This document shows, one piece after another, positions 53,386-61,629 of a stretch of DNA of 64,000 nucleotides. The notes beneath the pieces are model-generated. The model was not told the DNA's origin, made no database searches, and saw only the letters and a list, made by a program, of their open reading frames with translations. Position 1 is the first letter of the stretch. The number at the start of each line of letters is the position of its first letter. The DNA lies in contig NZ_LMQN01000017.1 of assembly GCF_001425355.1 (NCBI RefSeq), forward strand, positions 62,001-126,000. Direction: 5' to 3'. The translations under genes were made by a program, and so were the position numbers. This DNA is from Chryseobacterium sp. Leaf405 (GTDB lineage Bacteria; Bacteroidota; Bacteroidia; Flavobacteriales; Weeksellaceae).

Positions 53386-54327
53386 TTAAATTCCAAAATT
53401 AAGGAAAATACTGAAACGTGATTTTGCTTCAATGTCACCTCCCGCCAAATTGGAATAAGCAGGAAGCATCATTTCACTTCCCAGACTGAATTTTTTGTAA
53501 GAAGCCTCAAAGCCGAGCTTTCCGTACAAAGCACTTCCTGCCGTATTGGGTAACACCTCATCAAATTGTTTATTTCCGTTGTAAACTTCTCCCTGCATTC
53601 CCAATTTTCCAGAGAAAATTACTTTTTCATTTCCTACAATCCGATAAAATCCTGTCGCTACATAATTCCACTGATTTCCGAAATGATACTGTTTTTTATT
53701 TTCTGTTTTAATAGTGTAATCGGTATTTAACAAAAATGCGACTTTATTTTTCTGAAATTTATAATTCAAAACCATCTGATAATCCCAGCTTCCTGTTCCC
53801 AACTGAAAACTAGGATTGACGCCTGAAATTCCTTTTTCATCAAATTTTCCCAAAGGAACTTTCAATCCAACTCCAGCGTTTATTTGGTGAATATTCTCAT
53901 TTGAATTGAATAGCTGATAAATTCCCATCAAATTCAAATCTCCGATTCCATTGATTTTAATATTGCCCTGCATTGTTTTCTTTTCATGAAAATGAAATGG
54001 CAAACTTGCATAGACACTCAACTTTTTAGTCAGCGGAATTTTTGCCCAAAGCTGAATGGTATTAAAATATTGATCCTGCGTTAAATTTTTTACGAACAAA
54101 TTTTCTTTTGCTTTATAATATTGGGCAAAATATTTAATTCCGATAAACTGAGGATTCAGTAAAGATTCAAAACCGGAAGATCCGTTTCCGGCAGCGCAAC
54201 CGCAGGCATCACAGTCATCAAAAACGATTTGATTAACATGATCCGGAATAAAAAGGCTGTCGCTGACTGTTTTAGCTTGATTTAATGTAAACAAAATCAA
54301 ACTTATAATTAAAAATATTTTTTTCAT
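53386..54327 (-). CDS. predicted outer membrane beta-barrel of the MbnP/MbnH-like cluster
   Basis: A 313-residue protein with signal peptide (MKKIFLIISLILFTLNQA). A Cys-rich segment FDDCDACGCAAGNGSSG (residues about 37-53) precedes barrel-like strands that end in SRFSIFLNFGI, an aromatic terminus typical of outer membrane proteins. The four cysteines/Asp cluster could bind copper or haem. It is 9 bp downstream of the dihaem peroxidase gene. I start at ATG 54327; the track to 54333 would use TTG. Confidence 0.7.
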   Translation of the reverse strand: MKKIFLIISLILFTLNQAKTVSDSLFIPDHVNQIVFDDCDACGCAAGNGSSGFESLLNPQFIGIKYFAQYYKAKENLFVKNLTQDQYFNTIQLWAKIPLTKKLSVYASLPFHFHEKKTMQGNIKINGIGDLNLMGIYQLFNSNENIHQINAGVGLKVPLGKFDEKGISGVNPSFQLGTGSWDYQMVLNYKFQKNKVAFLLNTDYTIKTENKKQYHFGNQWNYVATGFYRIVGNEKVIFSGKLGMQGEVYNGNKQFDEVLPNTAGSALYGKLGFEASYKKFSLGSEMMLPAYSNLAGGDIEAKSRFSIFLNFGI

Positions 54328-54336
54328 GTTCAATAA

Positions 54337-55422
54337 TTATTCTGCAAATTTTGGATTAGAGATAAAACTTTTATCAGACAACGTTTTTAGAAAAGCAATA
54401 ATGAGCTGTTTTTCCTGTGTATCCATTGCAATTCCGATATGCCCGTTTTGTTTTAACTGAGGATCAAGATTGGGTTGATTTTCCACGTTATTAGAATAAA
54501 AATTCATGACAGCATCCAACGTATAAAATCTTCCGTCGTGCATATAGGGAGCAGTATATTCTACATTTCGAAGACTTGGAACTCTGAATTTCATATTGTC
54601 ATTCCAGTCTAAAGTCACCCGATATCTTCCTCTGTCGTCAAACTGAGTATTGTAATACATTCCCGTATTCCTGAAGCTTTCATCGGTAAACAATTCTCCG
54701 CTGTGGCAGGAAGCACATTTATTCTGAAACAATGCCATTCCCTGAGTTTCTTCGCTCGTAACAGCAACCTGCCCTTTTTTATACTGATCATATTTGGAAT
54801 TCGCAGAAACCATTGTGACCATAAACTGAGAAATCGCTTTCAGAATTCTGTCTCCGGTAATATTTTCATCTCCAAAAGCAGCTTTAAACATTTTCTTGTA
54901 ATTGTTATCTGAATTTAATTTTCCTACGGCTTCAGGCAATGAGCTATCCATTTCAAAATCAGTCGTAATGGGTACTAATGATCTTTCATCGAGATTATGA
55001 CTCACTCCATCCCAAGTGTAATTTTTTAAGAAAGCCATATTCTGAATCGGCGGTGTATTTCTTATACCGAGCCTGTCATCAATTCCGTGGCTTACAGTAT
55101 GCCCGTGATGCGTAAACGCATATTCCTGAATATGACAGAAACCGCATGAAATAGTATTGTTTCGGGAGAGTTTTCCTTCATAAAAAAGTTTTTTTCCTAA
55201 TGCTACTCCATTCACAGTTACTGGATTTCCTGTGACATCAAAAGTCATTTTGGGGAAACCGGAAGGAGTTTCTAATGTATACGCCTCATCTTTCTGCAAA
55301 GGTTCTATGATTTCATCAGAACATGAAGAAAATGTCAAAAGAATAAAGATGAAAGAAATCAAAAGAGAGCTGTGATGCCTTCTTTCAGATTGTTTTATAT
55401 TATTATTAATCATTGTGTACAT
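54337..55422 (-). CDS. dihaem cytochrome c peroxidase / MauG-MbnH-like lipoprotein
   Basis: A 361-residue lipoprotein (lipobox cysteine 34 in LLTFSSC). Two CxxCH haem c motifs are seen: CGFCH (93-97) and CASCH (about 238-242), with the family segments LGKKLFYEGKLSRNNTISC and FRVPSLRNVEYTAPYMHDG. Bacterial peroxidases and MauG/MbnH share this build. The neighbouring MbnP-like gene, overlapping by 17 bp, favours the MbnH role: oxidising a tryptophan of MbnP to form a copper site. A plain peroxidase remains possible. Confidence 0.85.
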   Translation of the reverse strand: MYTMINNNIKQSERRHHSSLLISFIFILLTFSSCSDEIIEPLQKDEAYTLETPSGFPKMTFDVTGNPVTVNGVALGKKLFYEGKLSRNNTISCGFCHIQEYAFTHHGHTVSHGIDDRLGIRNTPPIQNMAFLKNYTWDGVSHNLDERSLVPITTDFEMDSSLPEAVGKLNSDNNYKKMFKAAFGDENITGDRILKAISQFMVTMVSANSKYDQYKKGQVAVTSEETQGMALFQNKCASCHSGELFTDESFRNTGMYYNTQFDDRGRYRVTLDWNDNMKFRVPSLRNVEYTAPYMHDGRFYTLDAVMNFYSNNVENQPNLDPQLKQNGHIGIAMDTQEKQLIIAFLKTLSDKSFISNPKFAE

Positions 55423-56233
55423 GGTCTACTTTAAACATTTTTGTTATGTTGTCAGTAACTTTCACCAAATGCTGGTTTGAACCCATTGCCATATCATTGG
55501 AAGAATCTAAAACCAGCGCAGTCTGTCCGCTTAGATATTGATTCAAATCTGCCAGAATATGAATAGCAGGTGTAATACTTTGTGTAACTCTTGCTGTCGT
55601 CGGAAGATCAAGCGTAATTTCACGATAGAGATCTGCTGTATTATTAGCCGTTACATTTCCCATATTTCCACAGTGATTCATAAATTCTGAAGTGGGTGAA
55701 GACGTTCCGTATTTCCCCTCTAATTTGGTAAAAATATATCCCGCTGCCCAGGACCAAGCCATTCCCGCAGCTTTTGCTTTCTGCCAGAAAACGCCCTGCC
55801 CTTCCTGTCCGATCAGATAAGCCGACTGGTTGATACCTAAGCCAATTCTGATCTTTTTGTAATTGTTTTTAGGAATTTCAGTAAGATTGAGATAATTAAT
55901 TCCGACAGCAGCTTCCGCCTGATCTACAATAAATGCCCCTTTGTCCGGATCGTTGTAGTGGTATTTGAATTCACCTCCGTTCTCATCAATTAATGTAATA
56001 TTACTAATTACATACTTTAAAGTTGAAAATTGAAATTTCTGTCCACTGGAAGAAGTCTGAGTCGTTTGGTTTAAGACAATATCTCCGAGATTATTAAATC
56101 CATTCTCAAATTTAAGCTGAAGATTTCCTGTTGTTTCAGATGATGAATCTTCTTCATCGTTATTTCTACAAGACGTTAAAGTGAAAAAAGTAAGAGCAAT
56201 AAAGAATAATGATAAAAATTTATAAATTTTCAT
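55406..56233 (-). CDS. MbnP-like copper-binding family lipoprotein
   Basis: A 275-residue lipoprotein (lipobox SLFFIALTFFTLTSC). LQLKFENGFNNLGDIVL, FQFSTLKYVISNITL and the centre GMAWSWAAGYIFTKLEGKYG follow the MbnP family (methanobactin-associated; related to CorA of methanotrophs). Two tryptophans and histidines (NHCGNMG, PAIHILADLN) are candidates for the kynurenine/copper site known in the family. I start at ATG 56233; a longer frame to 56383 runs through the structured element at 56266. It pairs with the MauG-like gene downstream. Confidence 0.85.
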   Translation of the reverse strand: MKIYKFLSLFFIALTFFTLTSCRNNDEEDSSSETTGNLQLKFENGFNNLGDIVLNQTTQTSSSGQKFQFSTLKYVISNITLIDENGGEFKYHYNDPDKGAFIVDQAEAAVGINYLNLTEIPKNNYKKIRIGLGINQSAYLIGQEGQGVFWQKAKAAGMAWSWAAGYIFTKLEGKYGTSSPTSEFMNHCGNMGNVTANNTADLYREITLDLPTTARVTQSITPAIHILADLNQYLSGQTALVLDSSNDMAMGSNQHLVKVTDNITKMFKVDHVHND

Positions 56234-56265
56234 TGTTGATTTTTTAGTGATAAATATGTTGAAAT

Positions 56266-56381
56266 GCCCCACCGCGATAGGGATGGAAGCGGTTATCCTT
56301 TTTTTGGATTCTGACGTAAGGAAGAATCTAAAAAAAGATATGAGCGGACAGCCCGACCCAAGCGGTCGGAAAAGCTGGGGC
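56266..56381. ncRNA. structured intergenic element, possible Flavobacteria-specific RNA
   Basis: A GC-rich island in A/T-rich DNA. GCCCCA (56266-56271) pairs with TGGGGC (56376-56381), enclosing GATAGGGATGGAAGCGG, an ATCC...GGAT hairpin, a second GATTC/GAATC hairpin and GAGCGGACAGCCCGACCC. I remember very similar sequences scattered in flavobacterial genomes; it may be the Flavo-1 RNA or an unnamed element. Orientation is uncertain. It sits between the MbnP-like gene and its upstream neighbour, so a cis role is possible. Confidence 0.5.
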
Positions 56382-56406
56382 AAGGGGATCGCCCAAAAAG
56401 ATAAAA

Positions 56407-56781
56407 TTATACACTAAAAACCGGTGGTCGGAAAATATTCTTCAGAAACAGAAAAGAATAGTCTGTTGTATAAGTAAATTTGAAATTAAATCGAGAAATC
56501 TTCTCCGTATTTTGAATTTCTGTGATTTCAGGGAGAACGTAAATATCCAGTAATTTCTGTCCTGATCTTTTTGTTTTATTTAAAGGTGAAGAATCGGTAT
56601 CATTAGCTTTTGCGAGTTGTTTCTTCAGGTAACATTTTCCGTTACAGTGAAGCTCGGAATCGCTTTTATTAATACACAATACTTCGGAAATATAATCATA
56701 ATTTACAGCATATTCCACCAATGGCACCAAAGGTCTGAATACCACAAATAAAGTGAGGAATATGCTGCAAATAAAGTTCAT
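56407..56781 (-). CDS. small exported protein with CxGKCY motif (paralogue A)
   Basis: A 124-residue protein with an N-terminal hydrophobic segment (FICSIFLTLFVVFRPLVPL) then YAVNYDYISEVLCINKSD and LHCNGKCYLKKQLAKAND. The same pattern occurs in the gene at 58619. The cysteines and CxGKC motif near a membrane helix suggest metal or redox function, and both copies sit in a copper/zinc cluster. I know no named family. It is 3 bp downstream of the superoxide dismutase gene. Confidence 0.7.
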   Translation of the reverse strand: MNFICSIFLTLFVVFRPLVPLVEYAVNYDYISEVLCINKSDSELHCNGKCYLKKQLAKANDTDSSPLNKTKRSGQKLLDIYVLPEITEIQNTEKISRFNFKFTYTTDYSFLFLKNIFRPPVFSV

Positions 56782-56784
56782 GAA

Positions 56785-57459
56785 TTATTTTTTGGTAATC
56801 GCTTCTTCGTATCTTCTGCTGATTTCTTTCCAGTTGGTCACATTCCAGATCGCAGTTAAATAATCGGCTCTTTTATTCTGATATTTAAGATAATAAGCAT
56901 GTTCCCAAACATCAATTCCGAAAATGGGTGTTCCTTTTTCTTCCACAACATCCATCAACGGATTATCCTGATTCGGCGTTGAAGAAACAAACAATTTTCC
57001 GTTTTTATCGACAGACAACCAAGCCCAACCAGAGCCAAAACGGTCTGCCCCGGCCTTAGCCATTTTTTCTTTAAAAGCATCCATACTTCCAAAAGTTTCC
57101 GTGATTGCTTTTGCTAATTTTTCTGATGGCTGCGTATTTTTTTGAGGAGTAAGAACCGTCCAGAACAATTCGTGGTTGTAATGCCCCCCTGCATTATTTC
57201 TGATCGCCGGACTTAGTTTTGAAACATTCGACATGATCTGAAACAACGTCTGTTTTTCCTGTGGAGTTCCCGCAATTGCCTTATTCAAATTTGCCACATA
57301 TGCCGCCGCATGTTTTGAATAGTGAATTTCCATAGTTTTTGCATCTATATTCCCTTCTAATGCATTGTAAGCGTAAGGCAAAGGTGTCTGCTTAAACTGT
57401 CCGAACGCAAACTGCGCCGCAAATACTGCACTTAAAGCAGCAATTTTCATAATCTTCAT
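56785..57459 (-). CDS. exported Fe/Mn-type superoxide dismutase
   Basis: A 224-residue SOD. Metal ligands are visible in [30 protein letters not shown], and [20 protein letters not shown] (Asp and His). Unusually it has an N-terminal signal peptide ([17 protein letters not shown]), so it acts in the periplasm; the family is more often cytoplasmic. It is 27 bp after the SCO gene in the metal cluster, consistent with protection against superoxide from copper chemistry. Confidence 0.92.
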   Translation of the reverse strand: MKIMKIAALSAVFAAQFAFGQFKQTPLPYAYNALEGNIDAKTMEIHYSKHAAAYVANLNKAIAGTPQEKQTLFQIMSNVSKLSPAIRNNAGGHYNHELFWTVLTPQKNTQPSEKLAKAITETFGSMDAFKEKMAKAGADRFGSGWAWLSVDKNGKLFVSSTPNQDNPLMDVVEEKGTPIFGIDVWEHAYYLKYQNKRADYLTAIWNVTNWKEISRRYEEAITKK

Positions 57460-57486
57460 AACGTTTTGTTTTTGTGTGGTTAAATA

Positions 57487-58167
57487 TTATTGTAATAATT
57501 TCTTAATATCCTCAATTAATATTTCTCTATCTGGATGGTATTTTCCCGTTAATTTTGGAGTTTTCCCTTCCCTGTCTTCATAATTTAATCCTGAGTAATA
57601 CAGAATCGGCACATTTTCTTTATTATATCGACAACGGATATTTCCATCCTGGTCAACAAGCGCAATCATTCCGCTGTGGTTGAGGCTTTCACTTTCATCT
57701 TCTCTGTCACCAACATAAATATTAAACTGATCTGCAATTTTACCGATATAGTCTCTATTTCCCGTTAAAAAATGCCAGTTTGGAGATTTTACACCAATTC
57801 TTTGCGCGTGTTCCTTCAATAATTCCGGAGTGTCATTTTCCGGATCGATGCTTATGGAGATGATCCCAAAATTCGGATCGTTAATTTCATCCTCGATAGC
57901 TCTCATATTGGTATTCATCACCGGACAAATCGTAGGACATTTGCTAAAGAAGAATTCCACCAAATAGACTTTTCCAAGCATATCCTTATTGGTAATTTTC
58001 CTATTATTCTGATCAGTCAGTTGAAAATCCGGAACTTTCATCACCGTATAAAGATTCTTTTTGAAGTAGCCCATTCCAATACCGATCCCTAAAAAAAGCA
58101 AAGCAATAATTACAATCGGAATGATGACTTTACTTTTTGTATTGTTTGGTTTCTTACTTTTGGACAT
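57487..58167 (-). CDS. SCO1/SenC family copper chaperone
   Basis: A 226-residue thioredoxin-fold protein anchored by one N-terminal helix (residues 14-34). Copper ligands Cys77 and Cys81 lie in [12 protein letters not shown], and the conserved His is in [14 protein letters not shown] proteins deliver copper to cytochrome oxidase or act as thiol reductases. It overlaps the YHS lipoprotein gene by 14 bp. Confidence 0.93.
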   Translation of the reverse strand: MSKSKKPNNTKSKVIIPIVIIALLFLGIGIGMGYFKKNLYTVMKVPDFQLTDQNNRKITNKDMLGKVYLVEFFFSKCPTICPVMNTNMRAIEDEINDPNFGIISISIDPENDTPELLKEHAQRIGVKSPNWHFLTGNRDYIGKIADQFNIYVGDREDESESLNHSGMIALVDQDGNIRCRYNKENVPILYYSGLNYEDREGKTPKLTGKYHPDREILIEDIKKLLQ

Positions 58168-58429
58168 ACTTCTCCGGATTTTTTTTGAATTCGTCTTTAC
58201 ACAGTGAACTGCAAAAACCGTACGTTTTATTTTTATACACCGCTGTATCTTTCATTTCCGGTTCTGTAGGCATGTGACAAATAGGGTCTACTGCGTTCGC
58301 AAATTTTACCGTTTTTGTATCTATTTTTGCAACTGTTTTTGCTTTCTTATGCTTTACTTTGGGTGTTTCCTGGGCACACGCCATTAATGAAACCGACAAT
58401 AATGCCGTTAAAATAATTTTTGATTTCAT
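58154..58429 (-). CDS. YHS-domain lipoprotein
   Basis: A 91-residue lipoprotein (lipobox LLSVSLMAC). The C-terminal half is a YHS domain: [20 protein letters not shown] then [19 protein letters not shown], with three cysteines and a histidine likely to bind metal. YHS domains occur in metal transporters and oxygenases. It is translationally coupled to the SCO gene. Confidence 0.88.
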   Translation of the reverse strand: MKSKIILTALLSVSLMACAQETPKVKHKKAKTVAKIDTKTVKFANAVDPICHMPTEPEMKDTAVYKNKTYGFCSSLCKDEFKKNPEKYVQK

Positions 58430-58618
58430 TTTAAATTAAATTGAAATTAATAATTGGATTGAATGGAAATTGATTGATTTTTAAACTAAACTTAATATTG
58501 AACTATTTTTATTTAAACACAACGTTCGCTAAGATTTCATTTGCAAAGACGTTAACAGTCAACAATAAATACTAATTTTCAATATTAAATTTAATTAAGA
58601 AATTAGTTTAAAATAAAA

Positions 58619-58981
58619 TTAAGCTAAAGGAGGATGAAATATTCTAGAGAAATATTCTGAAGCGTGAAGATTGATATAATCCGAAGCTGGATTTTTTGCT
58701 GGAATATCAAATTGGGTTGTATCCGTAAAAGATTGTATTTCGTTGGATAAGAAAACATCTAATCCTGCAATTTTCACATTTTGATTATTATTGGATTGCT
58801 TTTCTGTTTTCGCCAATTCTTTTTCAATGTAGCATTTTCCTTTACAGGTAGATTGAGGAACATTTCTGTTTTCGCAAAGGTTTTTTACGATATAATCATA
58901 GTTTACAGCATAATTGATCAATGGCAAAACTGGTCGTAATGCAATCGTAAAAATTACGAATATGGAAATGAAAAACTTCAA
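58619..58981 (-). CDS. small exported protein with CxGKCY motif (paralogue B)
   Basis: A 120-residue protein closely resembling the one at 56407: hydrophobic start (FFISIFVIFTIALRPVLPL), YAVNYDYIVKNLCENRN, then STCKGKCYIEKELAKTEK. It ends FHPPLA, compared with FRPPVFSV in the other copy. It lies between the YHS gene and the metal ATPase. Function unknown; metal link inferred from context. Confidence 0.7.
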   Translation of the reverse strand: MKFFISIFVIFTIALRPVLPLINYAVNYDYIVKNLCENRNVPQSTCKGKCYIEKELAKTEKQSNNNQNVKIAGLDVFLSNEIQSFTDTTQFDIPAKNPASDYINLHASEYFSRIFHPPLA

Positions 58982-59105
58982 TTATACTTTTGTACCACAA
59001 ATATACTACTGAAATTGTTTCTATAATTCATTTATGATGAAAGTCATTGATATTTCTTTCCGGCAGCTTGCAACTCACTGCAGGAAAATTTAATAATATA
59101 AAATT

Positions 59106-61058
59106 CTAAAATTTCATCCGTTGAATTCTAACTGCATTTAAAATTGCCAGTAATGCAACGCCAACATCAGCAAAAACTGCTTCCCACATGGTCGCCAAAC
59201 CACCTGCGCCCAAAACCAGAACAACCGCTTTGATAGCAAATGCTAAAATAATATTCTGCCAGACTATTTTTCTTGTTTGCTTTCCAATATTGATTGCCAC
59301 TGGGATTTTACTTGGCATATCGTCCTGAATAACAACATCCGCAGTTTCAATCGTCGCATCGCTTCCCAATCCGCCCATTGCAATTCCGACATCGCTTAAA
59401 GCAACAACCGGAGCGTCATTCACACCGTCTCCGACAAAAGCTACGGTTTGATTTTTAGCTTTAATTTCTTTTACTTTATTCACTTTATCTTCTGGAAGTA
59501 AATCGCCGAAAGCATTTTCAATTCCCAATGTATCGGCAACATGCTGTACAACCGAAGTTTTATCACCACTCAACATAGTGGTTTTTACGTGTAATGCTTT
59601 TAATTTATTGATGGTTAATTGTGCATCAGCTTTGATAGAATCTGCAATCGTTAAGTAACCGACAAACTTTCTATCGTACGCAACAGCAATTACCGTGTAA
59701 ACAATGTCTTCAGATTTAGTATCATAATTAATGTTGAATTTATCCATCAATTTGAAATTTCCAACTAACAATTCTTTTCCGTTGATGATTGCTTTTAAAC
59801 CATGCCCTGCAATTTCTTCTACATTTTGTAATTCTATGGAATGATCGATTTCTCCGACGTATTCGTGGATGGCTGTTGCAACGGGGTGCGAACTTTTGCT
59901 TTCCAAAGCATTTATGAATTTTAAAATTTCATCTTTATTAAATTCATTGTTAAAATTCACTTCCTGAACTTTAAAAACACCTTCCGTCATCGTTCCGGTT
60001 TTATCCATTACCACATTTTGAATATTCGCCAAAACATCAAGAAAATTACTTCCTTTAAATAAAATTCCGTTTCGGCTTCCCGCTCCGATTCCTCCAAAAT
60101 ACCCTAACGGAATAGAAATCACCAACGCACAAGGACAGGAAATTACCAAAAAGACCAAAGCCCTGTAAAGCCAGTCTCTGAATATATAATCTTCAACAAA
60201 AAAATACGGCAACAGGGTGATTCCGACTGCAAGAAAAACGACAATTGGTGTATAAATTTTTGCAAATTTCCTGATGAACAATTCTGTTGGTGCTTTTTGA
60301 GATGTTGCATTTTGCACCATCTCTAAGATTTTACTCAACTTGCTGTCTTTGTAAGCTGTCGTTACTTTTACCTGACTGACGGTATTCAAATTAATCATTC
60401 CGGCTAAAACAGTTTCACCTTTTGCTTTGGTATCGGGTTTACTTTCTCCTGTCAAGGCAGAAGTATTGAATGAGGCAGTTTCAGATAATAATTCTCCATC
60501 CAATCCTAATTTTTCGCCTGATTTTAACTGAATAATGTCTCCAATATCTACTTTTTCAGGTTTTACGGTTTCAGGTTTTCCATCTTTTAAAATTGTAACC
60601 TCATCAGGACGCTGATCGAGCAACAATTTAATATTGCTTTTCGCTTTTGTCACCGCCATTGCCTGAAAAACTTCACCAACAGAATAGAAAAGCATTACAG
60701 CAACACCTTCAGGATATTCTCCGATACCGAAAGCGCCGACTGTAGCAATTCCCATTAAGAAAAACTCAGAAAAAATATCACCGTTTTTGATACTCTCAAA
60801 AGCTTCTTTTAAAACAGGTAATCCAACAGGGATATAAGCTGCTAAATACCACACCAGACGAATCCAGCCGGTAAACCAATCGGTTTTTATATAATGATCT
60901 AAAGCGATACCTATTAACAGTAATCCAAAAGAGATTATCGCCGGGAGAAACATCTGAAACGTAGATTTATCTCCTATATCGTGAGAATGCTCGTGGTCAT
61001 GAGCTTCATGATTGTGGTTGTGTTGTTTCTTTGGTTTTGTACTGCAACATTCTTCCAT
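59106..61058 (-). CDS. P1B-2 type metal ATPase (Zn/Cd/Pb exporter)
   Basis: A 650-residue P-type ATPase. It has a His-rich N-terminus (HNHNHEAHDHEHSHD, residues 13-27) in place of a CxxC metal-binding domain, CPC at 308-310 in SCPCALVIS, phosphorylation site Asp352 in DKTGTMTEG, and the hinge GDGVNDAPVVALSDVG. The last helices contain Asn602, Lys610 and Asp631 in the spacing N-x7-K-x20-DxG, the P1B-2 signature for Zn, Cd or Pb. It follows a Fur-family gene and has a palindrome in its promoter. Confidence 0.93.
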   Translation of the reverse strand: MEECCSTKPKKQHNHNHEAHDHEHSHDIGDKSTFQMFLPAIISFGLLLIGIALDHYIKTDWFTGWIRLVWYLAAYIPVGLPVLKEAFESIKNGDIFSEFFLMGIATVGAFGIGEYPEGVAVMLFYSVGEVFQAMAVTKAKSNIKLLLDQRPDEVTILKDGKPETVKPEKVDIGDIIQLKSGEKLGLDGELLSETASFNTSALTGESKPDTKAKGETVLAGMINLNTVSQVKVTTAYKDSKLSKILEMVQNATSQKAPTELFIRKFAKIYTPIVVFLAVGITLLPYFFVEDYIFRDWLYRALVFLVISCPCALVISIPLGYFGGIGAGSRNGILFKGSNFLDVLANIQNVVMDKTGTMTEGVFKVQEVNFNNEFNKDEILKFINALESKSSHPVATAIHEYVGEIDHSIELQNVEEIAGHGLKAIINGKELLVGNFKLMDKFNINYDTKSEDIVYTVIAVAYDRKFVGYLTIADSIKADAQLTINKLKALHVKTTMLSGDKTSVVQHVADTLGIENAFGDLLPEDKVNKVKEIKAKNQTVAFVGDGVNDAPVVALSDVGIAMGGLGSDATIETADVVIQDDMPSKIPVAINIGKQTRKIVWQNIILAFAIKAVVLVLGAGGLATMWEAVFADVGVALLAILNAVRIQRMKF

Positions 61059-61074
61059 AACTGAATAATTTAAT

Positions 61075-61110
61075 CAAAATTAGGCTTAAACTTAATGCAA
61101 TACTATTGCA
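61075..61110 (-). promoter_or_regulatory. metal ATPase promoter with perfect 7-1-7 palindrome
   Basis: TAATTTTG (61082-61075) is a -7 element 16 bp before the ATPase start. The 15-bp perfect palindrome TGCAATA-C-TATTGCA (61096-61110) lies 13 nt upstream of it and overlaps the end of the Fur-family gene. The 7-1-7 form is usual for Fur-family operators. Confidence 0.6.
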
Positions 61111-61522
61111 AACTTTCCAGACAGTTTTCACAGATTCCTTTGGCGAAAAGTCTGATTTCATCAATCCTGAAATTGGTCTGAACATTTTCGGGAAATGAAA
61201 CATCTTCTCTACAGGTCGTCTGTTTGCAGATTTTACAGTAGAAATGAAGATGCCAGTCTTTATGAGTACTTTCATTACAACCGTCGTGACAAAGTTTATA
61301 TCTTGTTGTCGTATTTTCCTGAATACTGTGAACAATTCCTTTTTCTTCGAAAGTTTTTAAGGTTCGATAAATGGTTGTTCTATCGGCATTTTCAAAATGA
61401 TTTTCAATTTCAGACAAAGACAAGGCGGCTTCCTGAGAACTCAAAAAGTCATACACCAAAATCCTCATGCTGGTGGGTTTGGTATTTTTGTCGATTAACT
61501 TGTTTTCGATATTTTTATTCAT
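61103..61522 (-). CDS. Fur-family transcriptional regulator
   Basis: A 139-residue regulator. The winged helix (residues 15-80, LSLSEIENHFENADRTTIYR) and the metal-binding dimer domain (HKDWHLHFYCKICKQTTC, CENCLESLQ) with two CxxC pairs for structural zinc are clear. Whether it senses zinc, iron or peroxide cannot be told; the downstream zinc-type ATPase argues for zinc (Zur-like). The gap to the ATPase is 44 bp. Confidence 0.9.
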   Translation of the reverse strand: MNKNIENKLIDKNTKPTSMRILVYDFLSSQEAALSLSEIENHFENADRTTIYRTLKTFEEKGIVHSIQENTTTRYKLCHDGCNESTHKDWHLHFYCKICKQTTCREDVSFPENVQTNFRIDEIRLFAKGICENCLESLQ

Positions 61523-61629
61523 GACTGTTGAAAATAAAGTAATGGTGTGCGATCGGTTTAATTCAAGCTGAAATTAGTAGTTTTGTATTTCAAAATACTG
61601 ATTTTAACTTTAAAATCATATTAAATATA

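Noticed and set aside
61585..61598. Palindrome GTATTTCAAAATAC upstream of the Fur-family gene as an autoregulatory operator
   Set aside because: It is A/T-only at most positions, differs from the 7-1-7 palindrome at the ATPase, and could arise by chance in this base composition.
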